Source of the DNA: Spirochaetales bacterium
GTDB taxonomy: Bacteria > Spirochaetota > Spirochaetia > JABMQR01
NCBI GenBank assembly: GCA_018399255.1
Contig: JAGYPA010000011.1
Location: 23,339 to 87,338, forward strand
Length of the DNA stretch: 64,000 nt
Direction of reading: 5' to 3'
In this document: positions 1-8,395 of the stretch, one piece after another
Numbering within the stretch: the stretch's first letter is position 1
Layout: each line of letters begins with the position of its first letter
Position numbers and translations under genes: made by a program
The notes under the pieces: model-generated
What the model was told of the DNA's origin: nothing
The model's database searches: none
The model's input: the letters and a program-made list of their open reading frames with translations, nothing else

Positions 1-24
1 ATCTGATACGGCATCTGACAGCTC

Positions 25-1215
25 TCAGAGCAGATGCGATGCGGCACTGGAAAAGTTAATCCCGACCTCTTCGCCGTTGCGGTAAAACCCTTCCTCTACC
101 GGGTTGTAGGTTACGGCAAGAATCTGGGCTTTCACATCCGGCACATCTATCTCGTACTCGACCGTCGGTCCGAGATAGACCGACCGTTTGATTATACCTT
201 TCAGGAAAGGCACTTCCGAACGCGCTGTTCCATTTTCTTCTGCCGTTGCCGCTGATACTGACGCAGCCTCCGCAGCTGCCGTTGCCTTTCCGTCAGCCCC
301 GGCGGCTGTATCTCCCATCCGGCTGAGACGCAGCGATTCTGGCCTGACTACAATCCGGGCGGCATCCCCTTTCTTAAAATCACCTGCCCAGCTGGTAATC
401 ACCTTATGCCGATGCTCGCCTCCGCCGCCGCAGACTACAGAGATACTTTCAGGCTCCACGGTCTCAACAACCGCATCGATGAGATTTACCCGTCCGATAA
501 AATCGGCGACAAAGGTATTCGCCGGGCGTGAATAAATTTCGAACGGTGTCCCTATCTGCATTACCTCCCCATCCTTCATCACCATAATGCGGTCGGATAC
601 CGTCATCGCCTCATCCTGGTCGTGGGTTACATAGATACTGGTAATGCCGAACGACTGCTGAATCCTCCGGATTTCGATGCGCATCTGATCACGCAGCTTG
701 GCATCGAGATTTGACAGCGGTTCGTCAAACAGCAGTACCTTAGGCCGGTTTATAATAGCACGGGCAAGCGCCACCCGCTGCTGCTGCCCCCCAGAAAGCT
801 GATCCGGCCGGCGATTGTAGAGATTGGTCAGGGTCATAACCTCCATAATTTCCTCAACCTGCCTCCTGATCTCTTTCGGCTTGACCCCCTTCAGCTCCAG
901 CCCGAACCCGATATTCTGAGAGACGGAGAGATGGGGAAAAATTGCATAACTCTGAAATACCATCGACGTATCCCGTTTGTTGGGCGGTATTTCGTTTACC
1001 AGCGTTCCGGAAATCCAGACCTCACCATTTGTGGGCGTTTCAAAACCGGAAATTATACGCAGAGTGGTAGTCTTTCCGCAGCCTGATGGCCCGAGAAAGG
1101 TAACCATCTCCCCCTCCTGTATCTCCAGATTGACATCCTTTACAGCTACGACCTCCCGGGCCTGGTTAGATGGATCGGTAAAAATTTTGGTTATGTTCTT
1201 CAGTGTGACGCTCAT
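25..1215 (-). CDS. ABC importer ATPase (iron/phosphonate/polyamine type)
   Basis: 396-residue ATP-hydrolysing subunit of an importer of the Fe(III)/2-aminoethylphosphonate/polyamine class. The Walker A GPSGCGKTT lies at residues 42-50, the signature LSGGQQQR near residue 141, and the Walker B reads LLFDEPLSNLDAK. A TOBE-like C-terminal domain follows. That domain carries an Ala/Glu-rich low-complexity insertion (about residues 300-335) not usual in the family. It is the last gene of the operon after the fused permease, 8 nt downstream of it. The substrate cannot be read from the ATPase alone. Confidence 0.9.
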   Translation of the reverse strand: MSVTLKNITKIFTDPSNQAREVVAVKDVNLEIQEGEMVTFLGPSGCGKTTTLRIISGFETPTNGEVWISGTLVNEIPPNKRDTSMVFQSYAIFPHLSVSQNIGFGLELKGVKPKEIRRQVEEIMEVMTLTNLYNRRPDQLSGGQQQRVALARAIINRPKVLLFDEPLSNLDAKLRDQMRIEIRRIQQSFGITSIYVTHDQDEAMTVSDRIMVMKDGEVMQIGTPFEIYSRPANTFVADFIGRVNLIDAVVETVEPESISVVCGGGGEHRHKVITSWAGDFKKGDAARIVVRPESLRLSRMGDTAAGADGKATAAAEAASVSAATAEENGTARSEVPFLKGIIKRSVYLGPTVEYEIDVPDVKAQILAVTYNPVEEGFYRNGEEVGINFSSAASHLL

Positions 1216-1223
1216 AGTGTCCC

Positions 1224-2918
1224 CTAAATTTTCAGAAATGTGCCGCCAAGCTTTCCGTAGCGGTAGAGCAGGAGATTACGGATGACAAAGATAGCGGTCA
1301 GAATTATCAAAACAAGAACCAGGCTGAAGGCCGCGGCTGCTCCGAGGCGGCCCGATTCAACCTGGGACATTATCTGCACGGTCATAAGATTCCAGCGCGA
1401 TGATACGAGAAAGATTGCTGCACTGATGGCGGTCATAGCTCGGACAAACGAATAGATCAGACTGGAGAAGAAGGCCGGAATCATCATGGGCAGAGTTATC
1501 CTGCGGAATGTGCTTCGCGCATCGGCTCCAAGATCGATGGCAGCCTCTTCAATTGACGGGTCAATCTGCCTCAGGACGGCAATTCCGGACTGGATGCCGA
1601 CCGGGATATAGCGGAATATAAAATTCAGCATCAGAATGGCAAGGGTTCCGGTAAGCAGAAACGGATAGCTGTTGAAGGCCAGAATATAGCCGATACCGAT
1701 AACCGTTCCGGGCACCGCAAAGCTGAGCAGCGATGTTACCTCGATAAACTGCCGGCCGGGAAATCGCTTGCGGACCACCAGAAAAGCGATAACCATCCCC
1801 AGAAAACCCGATATGGGAGTCGAGAGCCCGGCAATGATGATGGTATCCTTGACCGACTCGAAACCAACCCCGAAGACATAGGCAAAATGACGCAGGGTAA
1901 GGGTATTGTCGCTTCCCCAGACATTGGCGAATGCGCCCCAGACTATCGTCGCATAAATCATGATGATAATCAGCGCAAAGAAGCTTATCAAAGAAAAGAG
2001 CAGCCACTTTACCGCAGGACTTACCAGCTTGATGGTTGAGGTTGTGGGCTTGCCGGTTATGGTGACGTACTGTTTTTTTGCCACCCAGTATTTCTGAAGG
2101 AAAAAAGCGGTGAGCGAAGGGATAAGAAGAATCAGGGCAATCGCTGCCCCCTTGGGAAGATTGTACATCCCCGTAATTTCCAGATAGGCCTGTACCGAGA
2201 GGATGGGGAACCGACTTCCGGCAAGGATAAGCGGGTTGCCAAAATCGGCCAGGGTTTCAATAAAGAGAATCAGCATTGAACTCGCTATGCCGGGTACCGC
2301 CAGGGGAAGCGTCACCTTCCTGAAAACCTTGAAACGGGATCCGCCGAGATCCATGGCGGCATCTTCCAGAGTCGGACTGATCGATTCCAGAACACCTTTG
2401 AGGTTGATATAGGCTACGGGAAAAAAGGTGACGATCTGGGCAAAAAGCAGACCCCGTATCCCGTATATTTTGGTATTGAAGAGCCCCAGCAGGGTCGAGG
2501 TGATAAATCCGTTGTTGCCGAACAGCATGATGATAGCCAGCGCCCCGATAAACGGCGGAGAGATAATCGGAATAATGGCTATGATGTTGAAGAACTTTTT
2601 CAAGGGGATATTGGTTCTCGTTACGGTGAAGGCAAAAATAAAGCCGACCAGCGAACCGAGAGAGGCTGTGAGCAGCCCCATGAGAATACTGTTGAAGAAG
2701 GCCTGCCGCAGATGCCACGAGGATACGACTTTGATCAGATTGGCCGCGGTAAATCTTCCGTCGGCAACAACACTGACTGTTATAACCTTGACCAGGGGAT
2801 AGAGAATAAAGAGTATCACCGATACAAAGATAATGATGACTATGGTAAAAAGCAGCGGGTCCTTGGAAAGCATCCGCAGCTGGCGCAGTTTTTCTTTCAC
2901 GTAACTATCCGTATTCAC
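1224..2918 (-). CDS. Fused double-domain ABC permease
   Basis: 564-residue inner-membrane permease made of two BPD-type halves in one chain, the arrangement of FbpB/PhnU-like iron or phosphonate importers. Each half has an EAA loop: EDAAMDLGGSRFKVF in the first and EEAAIDLGADARSTF in the second. About twelve hydrophobic helices are visible. The start shown is a GTG inside an 18-bp direct duplication (2896-2931) and has only a weak ribosome site. An ATG at 2870, before LSKDPLLF, is an alternative start. It works with the ATPase downstream and the binding protein upstream. Confidence 0.88.
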   Translation of the reverse strand: MNTDSYVKEKLRQLRMLSKDPLLFTIVIIIFVSVILFILYPLVKVITVSVVADGRFTAANLIKVVSSWHLRQAFFNSILMGLLTASLGSLVGFIFAFTVTRTNIPLKKFFNIIAIIPIISPPFIGALAIIMLFGNNGFITSTLLGLFNTKIYGIRGLLFAQIVTFFPVAYINLKGVLESISPTLEDAAMDLGGSRFKVFRKVTLPLAVPGIASSMLILFIETLADFGNPLILAGSRFPILSVQAYLEITGMYNLPKGAAIALILLIPSLTAFFLQKYWVAKKQYVTITGKPTTSTIKLVSPAVKWLLFSLISFFALIIIMIYATIVWGAFANVWGSDNTLTLRHFAYVFGVGFESVKDTIIIAGLSTPISGFLGMVIAFLVVRKRFPGRQFIEVTSLLSFAVPGTVIGIGYILAFNSYPFLLTGTLAILMLNFIFRYIPVGIQSGIAVLRQIDPSIEEAAIDLGADARSTFRRITLPMMIPAFFSSLIYSFVRAMTAISAAIFLVSSRWNLMTVQIMSQVESGRLGAAAAFSLVLVLIILTAIFVIRNLLLYRYGKLGGTFLKI

Positions 2919-3020
2919 ATAACTATCCGTTTATGGGGTGTAATGCGGGGTTCCTGCAGGAGGGCATATTATCCACCCTCCTTTGCAGCTCGAATTCCAG
3001 CTTCGCCGGTCGGCTGATAC

Positions 3021-3060
3021 GAGTCCCGGGCAGAATCGATCGCTGCCGGATCCGGGACTC
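3021..3060 (-). terminator. Intercistronic stem-loop after binding protein
   Basis: GAGTCCCGG at 3021-3029 pairs with CCGGGACTC at 3052-3060, and an inner GCAG/CTGC pair extends the stem. It lies in the 217-nt gap between the binding-protein gene and the permease and lacks a strong T tract. It looks like an attenuator or mRNA-stabilising hairpin that favours binding-protein expression. Nothing coding was found in the rest of the gap. Confidence 0.6.
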
Positions 3061-3135
3061 AATCAGCAAATTAATCATCGTTCCAGGTTATTATTCCTGT
3101 CGTCAATCATTTTGAAATTTCCTCAGCTGATTTGA

Positions 3136-4170
3136 CTATTTTGCACCCAGGACCTCATCGACCCACCGTTCCACCAGCCGTTCCTTATTTGCTCCAGCCC
3201 ATTCTATATCAATCGCAATGGTTTTCAGGGTAGAGAATTCAGGCATTCCTGCAGCCAGCTTAGCTTCAGGGTTAACCGGATAGAAATAGGTATCTTCCTC
3301 TGAGAGCACGTCCTGGCCATCTTTGGATACCAGCCAGTCTACGAGCTGCTGAGCGGCTTCCATATTTTTTGCCCCTTTGATTATTGAAACACCGGGAGCC
3401 TCAAAACCTACGCCCTCTTTCGGGAACACCACTTCGAGGGGATATCCTTCGGCGATAAACTGAAAGAATGCCGGGGTAAACTGGATGCCGATAGCACACT
3501 GTCCTACCGCTACACCTTTGGAGGGACCGGTTCCGGAAGAAGTATAGGTCTGCATGTTGGAGTTGAGATCCGCCATATAGGCGTAGGCTGCATCTTCACC
3601 CATGATGGTAACCAGGCTTGCTATGATGTTGTAAGCGGTTCCTGATGCCTGCGGGGTCGGTGCCTGAATAAGGCCTTCATAGGCTGGATTCAGCAGATCG
3701 GCCCAGGAGGTCGGCATGGGAGCACCTGCTTTGGCAAGGGCTTCGGTATTTATGGCAAATGCCATCGGATTCATGTAAAAGCTTCTCCAGTATCCTTCGG
3801 AATCCTTGAATTCCGGGGCGAGCTTGTCCAATGCTGCTGACTTGTAGGGAATCGTAAGTCCCTGCAGTTTGGCGGCAATATGGTTTTCGCTGGGAGCGCC
3901 AAGCCAGACATCTGCCTGGGGATTGTTGGACTCTGCTTGAATTCTCGAATAGGCGGGACCGGATGACAGGTGTACAAAAGCAGCCTTTATTCCGGTATCA
4001 GCGGTGAACGCATCAAGAATTTTCTTTGCATTGGCTTCATCAACACTGGCATACACAACAACCTCGAGGGCTTTTGTCTCCTCTTCAGCAGCTGCGGCAC
4101 TGTAAACGGGAGCAGTCAGCGCAAATATCATAATAAGCACTGACACGAGAAAAACAGTTTTTTTCATCAT
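3136..4170 (-). CDS. Periplasmic binding protein, FbpA/AfuA-like
   Basis: 344-residue extracellular solute-binding protein. A signal peptide spans about residues 1-27 (MMKKTVFLVSVLIMIF then AAAAE) and contains no lipobox Cys. The mature part begins ALEVVVYASVDEANAKKIL, typical of the iron(III)/phosphonate family 1 type. The start is ATGATG at 4170, preceded by GGAGG. It is the first gene of the importer and sits directly under a sigma-54 promoter. Because the sensor genes upstream include a PhnD-like protein, an organophosphorus ligand is as plausible as iron. Confidence 0.88.
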   Translation of the reverse strand: MMKKTVFLVSVLIMIFALTAPVYSAAAAEEETKALEVVVYASVDEANAKKILDAFTADTGIKAAFVHLSSGPAYSRIQAESNNPQADVWLGAPSENHIAAKLQGLTIPYKSAALDKLAPEFKDSEGYWRSFYMNPMAFAINTEALAKAGAPMPTSWADLLNPAYEGLIQAPTPQASGTAYNIIASLVTIMGEDAAYAYMADLNSNMQTYTSSGTGPSKGVAVGQCAIGIQFTPAFFQFIAEGYPLEVVFPKEGVGFEAPGVSIIKGAKNMEAAQQLVDWLVSKDGQDVLSEEDTYFYPVNPEAKLAAGMPEFSTLKTIAIDIEWAGANKERLVERWVDEVLGAK

Positions 4171-4206
4171 TCTTAGAAACCTCCATGAGAAATTTTACTA
4201 TCTTAA

Positions 4207-4222
4207 AGCAGTATCCATGCCA
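4207..4222 (-). promoter_or_regulatory. Sigma-54 (-24/-12) promoter of importer operon
   Basis: The minus strand reads TGGCATGGATACTGCT, a GG-N10-GC match to the sigma-54 consensus TGGCACGN4TTGCW. GG lies at 4221-4220 and GC at 4209-4208. The predicted transcription start is near 4197, leaving about 27 nt of leader with GGAGG before the ATG at 4170. The adjacent regulator gene is a sigma-54 activator, which makes the assignment strong. Confidence 0.82.
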
Positions 4223-4279
4223 AAAAAAACCTGCATCTCAGTCGCCCTGCAGCATTATCCAGCTGGGGTGTGACGGAAG

Positions 4280-4321
4280 GCTTGCACAGTCTTGCGCAAA
4301 AAGTGTGCAAGCTTTTGCACA
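4280..4321. promoter_or_regulatory. Tandem dyads, likely activator-binding UAS
   Basis: Four related half sites are packed here: TTGCACA (4282-4288), TTGCGCAA (4292-4299), TGTGCAA (4304-4310) and TTGCACA (4315-4321). The last two form a perfect inverted repeat with a 4-nt spacer. GCTTGCACA/TGTGCAAGC (4280-4288/4304-4312) form a second perfect one. The downstream dyad centre is about 90 nt upstream of the -24 element, a usual distance for a sigma-54 activator. The site also lies just after the regulator gene stop and could double as a hairpin. Confidence 0.72.
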
Positions 4322-4325
4322 GACA

Positions 4326-5882
4326 TCATTCTGGCAGCTGATCTGTGCGGCAGCCTGGTTCCGGTTCATATTCACGGGGAAGAATGCCGTAGCGTTCCAG
4401 TTTGTAGTAGAGTGATCGGCGCGATATTCCGAGCTGCCGGCAGGCATCACTTTTGTTTCCCCGACAGTAACGCAAAGCATTGATGATAATTCGGCGTTCA
4501 TCGTGGGCATTGCGTTCATCGTGGGCATTGCGTTCATCGTGGGCATTGCGTTCATCTTGGGCATTGCGTTCATCGTGGGCATTGCGTTCATCAGTACTGC
4601 TGCCCCGGGCTGCCGCCTGGGCGAATTCCGATTCTACCGCCAGATGATCAGCAGTCAGCTTCTCCGGTTTGTGAAGGATGATCATCCGTTCCATCACATT
4701 TTCCAGTTCTCGAACATTTCCCGGCCAGGGATACCGTATCAGTTCATCAATAAAGGAACCATCCAGTATGGGGGCCTGAAGGCCTTCTCTTCGGCAGACC
4801 AGCTGCGCAAAATAGTTGGCAAGTTCGGTAATGTCTTCCGGATGCTGGCGCAGGGGCGGCAGGTAGAAGGGAATTACGTTCAGACGATAATAGAGGTCCA
4901 TGCGAAAGCTGCCGGTATCGATTAGTTCCTGAAGCCGCTTGTTGGTCGCGGTTATGATCCGCACATCGGTATTTATCAGCTTGCTGCCCCCAACACGGGA
5001 GAAAACCTTCTCCTGCATTACGCGCAGCAGCTTGACCTGGGTAGCTGGAGAGAGCTCTGAAACCTCATCGAGAAAGAGGGTTCCCGAGTCAGCGATTTCG
5101 AAGACGCCCCGCTTCATGCGTACGGCATCGGTGAATGCGCCCTTTTCATGTCCGAACAGTTCGGATTCCAAGATGTTTTCGTTGAAAGCTGAGCAGTTGA
5201 CCGGAACAAAGGGGTTGGTGCGACGTGAGCTGGCCTGGTGAATGGCGCGGGCAACCAGTTCTTTGCCGGTCCCGCTCTCCCCTTCTATCAGGATGGTGGA
5301 TACCGTATCTGATACTGTTTTTATGCGGGAGTAGACATTCTGCATTACTTCGCTGGATCCTATGAGTATTTTCTCGCTCGATGAGCCTGAACCGGCTGTG
5401 CCCGTGCTCTTGTTCAGGAGCAGATCGATGCGCCTGTTCAGCTGGGCATAGTCGATCGGCTTTGTCAGATAATCAACTGCACCCTGCTTCATAAGCGAAA
5501 CGGCATCGGATATTGATCCGTAGGCTGTCATAAAAATAAAGGGAAGGATTATTCCCCGGCTTCTGAGCTGGTAGAAGAGTTCCCGTCCATCCATATCATC
5601 CATTCTGATATCTGAAATTACGAGATCCGGTGCTGCTGTCGATAGAACTGAGGGATTAGCTGTCTGGGTCATGCCTGCGGGATTATTCGTCCTGGTCATG
5701 CCTGCCGGGTTTACCGGGCTTGTCGGTTTACCCGGAGTTTTCAGGGCGGCTTGATCTATGATGTGTTTCAGCGCTTCGCCAGCCCGGCTGAACGTTTCTA
5801 CCACACAGCCGTTCTTTTCCAGGATAACCTTGAGAACCCGCAGGATATTCTCTTTATCATCAACTACTATTACTCTTTTCAT
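4326..5882 (-). CDS. Sigma-54-dependent response regulator (NtrC family)
   Basis: About 518 residues from the ATG at 5882, which is preceded by AGGAA; an ATG at 5903 overlapping the kinase stop is the alternative. Receiver domain residues 1-150, with VVDD at 6-9 and phosphoacceptor D91 in LVISDIRM. AAA+ domain with GESGTGKE at 201-208 and Walker B LFLDEV; Fis-type helix-turn-helix at the end (GNKSDACRQLGISRRSLYY). The sigma-54 contact loop is GAFTDA (248-253) rather than GAFTGA. A low-complexity insertion (about 45-84) with a duplicated NPAGMT lies inside the receiver, and a DERNAH hexapeptide tandem sits between the AAA+ domain and the HTH. It probably activates the importer promoter at 4207-4222. 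Confidence 0.92.
   Translation of the reverse strand: MKRVIVVDDKENILRVLKVILEKNGCVVETFSRAGEALKHIIDQAALKTPGKPTSPVNPAGMTRTNNPAGMTQTANPSVLSTAAPDLVISDIRMDDMDGRELFYQLRSRGIILPFIFMTAYGSISDAVSLMKQGAVDYLTKPIDYAQLNRRIDLLLNKSTGTAGSGSSSEKILIGSSEVMQNVYSRIKTVSDTVSTILIEGESGTGKELVARAIHQASSRRTNPFVPVNCSAFNENILESELFGHEKGAFTDAVRMKRGVFEIADSGTLFLDEVSELSPATQVKLLRVMQEKVFSRVGGSKLINTDVRIITATNKRLQELIDTGSFRMDLYYRLNVIPFYLPPLRQHPEDITELANYFAQLVCRREGLQAPILDGSFIDELIRYPWPGNVRELENVMERMIILHKPEKLTADHLAVESEFAQAAARGSSTDERNAHDERNAQDERNAHDERNAHDERNAHDERRIIINALRYCRGNKSDACRQLGISRRSLYYKLERYGILPREYEPEPGCRTDQLPE
4503..4592. repeat. 18-bp tandem repeat x5 inside regulator gene
   Basis: Five consecutive copies of GTGGGCATTGCGTTCATC; the fourth begins TT instead of GT. 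In the minus-strand reading frame they encode DERNAH/DERNAQ, lengthening the linker before the Fis HTH by about 30 residues. The near identity of the copies points to recent expansion by slippage. Confidence 0.95.
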
Positions 5883-5895
5883 TATGCTGTTCCTG

Positions 5896-7329
5896 TTACT
5901 CATCCGCTGTTCGGGCAAAGACCGGCAGCATCAGTCGGACTTCTGTACCGTTCCAGTCGTGAGCTCTGTCTTCATCTTGAGCTCTGTCGTCGTTCATGTG
6001 TGAGGCAATCGTAAGTATTCCATCATGCTGTTCAACTATCTGTCTGCAGACCGGCAGCCCTATACCTGATCCGGATGCCTTTGTGGTATAGTAGGGATCG
6101 AATATTTTATCAAGATGCTCGGGGGCAATACCGCTGCCGTTATCCCGAATTATGAGCTGTACATAGCCGCTGCCGGGGTTGGCTGTTTCCAGTTCCACTC
6201 GCTTATCCTCTGCATCAGTTTTTTCGTCAAAAGCCTCGATACTATTCAGGAGGAGGTTCATGCAGACTCTCTTGATGAGCCAGGGATCTGCATAGCAGTC
6301 CGCAAGTTCCGGATAATATTTCCTGATACAGGTAATCCCCTTTTTCAGGCAAAGCGGCCGAAGCAGCAGCAGGGTGTCTTCAATTACCTGGTTGAGACGG
6401 GTTCTGATCCTGTGCACCGGCTGGGTTTTGGAGAATTCCAGAAAATTCTCGAGGTATCCGTTCAGGTTTTTGATCTCCTCACGGATTATCGCAATATATT
6501 CGAACCCGGAGGCCTTCTCGTCAATATCATAACTGAGGACTTCGACCGATCCCGATATAGCCTCCAGCGGATTACGGATTTCATGGGCAAAGCTGGCCGC
6601 TATTTTTCCCATGGTTGCCATTTTTGTTTTTGAGATGATTTCATCCTGGGCTTTCTTGAGGTTGTTTTTCATTTGATCAATGGCGCCAGATACTCGTGTT
6701 ATTTCAATTGATGAGCTGCTCGGCAGAATTATGGGATCATGAAGCGTATTCGGGTTGATATCGGTAACTTTTGCGGCGAGCTGGTCGAGCGGGCGGACAA
6801 GCTGTATTTCGATAACGAGGATAAATAGAATTGCAGCAGCAACCTCAAAAAGTATGAACAGAAGGAATACCAATATGTTTTCTTTGATTTTCTGATTGAG
6901 ACTGTCGAGGGAGAATGCTATATCTACATTCCCCCGCAGGGTTCCGAGAATATAGACGGGTGCCCGGACCAGCATGGTGCTGCGGTCCTGTTCTATCACC
7001 GTTTCCCGAACCAGCTCTCCAGAAAATATCCATCCTTCGTATTGGCTTCTGGTATCGGCCAGGACCAGGTTGTTCTCGTTGACGATCGATATATACTCAA
7101 CATCGCTTTTATTTCTGATTGATTCCACCTGTGAGAGCAGGCGGCTGAACTGGTAGCTGGCTATCGATTCCCGGCTGATTTCCGCCAGGTTTTCTGCCAG
7201 CAGCCGGCCGGTATCGGCCATTTCGCGATGAAATATCCGACGGTCATGGGTGATAAAGAATACCCCCTGGATGATGATGAGCAGGAAAAGCCCGCCGAAG
7301 AAAAGGCTTACTTTACCTTGCAGCCGCAT
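5896..7329 (-). CDS. Membrane sensor histidine kinase
   Basis: 477 residues. N-terminal TM helix (about 8-27), an extracytoplasmic region of about 120 residues, a second TM (about 150-175), a HAMP-like linker, HisKA with FAHEIRNPLEAISG, and HATPase with LLNSIEAF, DNGSGI and GSGIGL. This is an NtrB/ZraS-like layout for sigma-54 regulators. A duplicated DDRAQDEDRAHD stretch sits in the loop before the last strand. The start overlaps the PhnD-like gene by 17 nt, and its stop lies upstream of the regulator start, so the three genes look translationally coupled. The likely input is the PhnD-like protein or its ligand. Confidence 0.92.
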   Translation of the reverse strand: MRLQGKVSLFFGGLFLLIIIQGVFFITHDRRIFHREMADTGRLLAENLAEISRESIASYQFSRLLSQVESIRNKSDVEYISIVNENNLVLADTRSQYEGWIFSGELVRETVIEQDRSTMLVRAPVYILGTLRGNVDIAFSLDSLNQKIKENILVFLLFILFEVAAAILFILVIEIQLVRPLDQLAAKVTDINPNTLHDPIILPSSSSIEITRVSGAIDQMKNNLKKAQDEIISKTKMATMGKIAASFAHEIRNPLEAISGSVEVLSYDIDEKASGFEYIAIIREEIKNLNGYLENFLEFSKTQPVHRIRTRLNQVIEDTLLLLRPLCLKKGITCIRKYYPELADCYADPWLIKRVCMNLLLNSIEAFDEKTDAEDKRVELETANPGSGYVQLIIRDNGSGIAPEHLDKIFDPYYTTKASGSGIGLPVCRQIVEQHDGILTIASHMNDDRAQDEDRAHDWNGTEVRLMLPVFARTADE

Positions 7330-8230
7330 CGATTTCTCCTATGCCGATTTGATATTCAGGAGGGATCTGGGGGGCTGTCTGCTGACCATGGTCTTCTAAA
7401 AAATTTGATACTCCCGCATCACGCAGCAGGCGGGTACCTTCTTCGCTTTTTCCCATACGAGTAAGACTGGTAATAAATGTGTCAATCATTGCCTCTCTCA
7501 GCCCGGTCTGGGCGATCATGGCCCATTGCGGGACATCCTGCGACTCTTCAATAATTCGTACCTGACTGCTTATCTCACGGTACTGTCCATCTTCCAGAAT
7601 GGCTGTCGTCACGGCACCCGCATCCAGAACTCCGAAAGCGACTCCTTTGAGAATACTGGCATAGGTTCCGGAGTATATGATCTGGCTGAAAACTTGTTTC
7701 GGATCAATGCCCGCCTGGCTGAACAGGCAAAGGGGGATATAGTAGCCGCCTAATGATTCACGGGCTATCGTGAGCGCAAGATATCTGCCCTGCATCTCCT
7801 GCATGGTTCTCATGACAGAGTCTTTATTGACAATCAGGGCAGTGGTAAAGGTGTTTTTTCCGTTAATATCGGCTCGTGCCCGGGTGCCGACCGAGCCCTT
7901 GCCTGCTGTGATTATCCGGTTTTCATAGAGGGCATTCACATAGCCTATATCATAGTTTTTTGCAAGCATTCCGGCCTGCAGCGTTTCGTAGTCTTTGACA
8001 ATATGCAGGGTTATGTCAAATTCACATGCCTTTTCCAGATAGTCTGCAATCGGGGTCCACACCTGCAGCATCTCCAGACCGGAATGCATGGCTGGTACGG
8101 CAAAATTCAGCGGTACGGCAGACAGCGAAAACAGTGAAAACAGTGAAAAAAGGAATACTGCCGCAGAAAGGAGGATACGCGACAGATTCGCAGCTCTTTT
8201 TTTTATGGCCTTCTGGTGTTTCATCATCAA
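7313..8230 (-). CDS. PhnD-like binding protein, likely sensory
   Basis: 305 residues. A signal peptide holds a tandem FSLFSLFSLS core, followed by LNFAVPAMHSGLEMLQVWTPIADYLE, typical of PhnD/phosphonate-type binding proteins. No transporter genes are attached directly; instead the gene overlaps a histidine kinase, so it probably captures a ligand for signalling (three-component arrangement). A 27-bp stretch of 9-bp repeats (8122-8148) encodes the signal-peptide core. Which ligand it binds is not visible. Confidence 0.85.
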   Translation of the reverse strand: MMMKHQKAIKKRAANLSRILLSAAVFLFSLFSLFSLSAVPLNFAVPAMHSGLEMLQVWTPIADYLEKACEFDITLHIVKDYETLQAGMLAKNYDIGYVNALYENRIITAGKGSVGTRARADINGKNTFTTALIVNKDSVMRTMQEMQGRYLALTIARESLGGYYIPLCLFSQAGIDPKQVFSQIIYSGTYASILKGVAFGVLDAGAVTTAILEDGQYREISSQVRIIEESQDVPQWAMIAQTGLREAMIDTFITSLTRMGKSEEGTRLLRDAGVSNFLEDHGQQTAPQIPPEYQIGIGEIDAAAR

Positions 8231-8238
8231 TCTTTCAT

Positions 8239-8254
8239 GAGTAATCTATTACTC
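8239..8254. promoter_or_regulatory. Perfect 16-bp palindrome upstream of PhnD-like gene
   Basis: GAGTAAT-CT-ATTACTC forms 7-bp arms around two bases, ending 9 nt before the start codon at 8230. Its position between promoter and start suggests an operator or a short leader hairpin. No binding protein can be named. Confidence 0.45.
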
Positions 8255-8338
8255 TATAGTTTTATCAGAATATTAACTTGCGTATTGTAGCATACTTTTT
8301 CGAGAGGATGAGTGGATGAGAGGATAAAAAGGATAAAC

Positions 8339-8351
8339 GGTGTCAGACACC
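8339..8351. repeat. Palindrome GGTGTCAGACACC (solo REP-like unit)
   Basis: Single copy of the 13-nt palindrome that forms the ends of the longer elements at 34538, 44451 and 57237. It lies between the KDPG aldolase end and the PhnD-like gene, in a 165-nt stretch without coding. Confidence 0.8.
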
Positions 8352-8395
8352 CTGATTGCAATACCTTGGATACACCCTGAATAACCCAGGAGGCG

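Noticed and set aside
4503..4592. Direct repeats considered as a CRISPR array
   Set aside because: Units are contiguous with no spacers, are in-frame within a response-regulator gene, and no cas genes are present.
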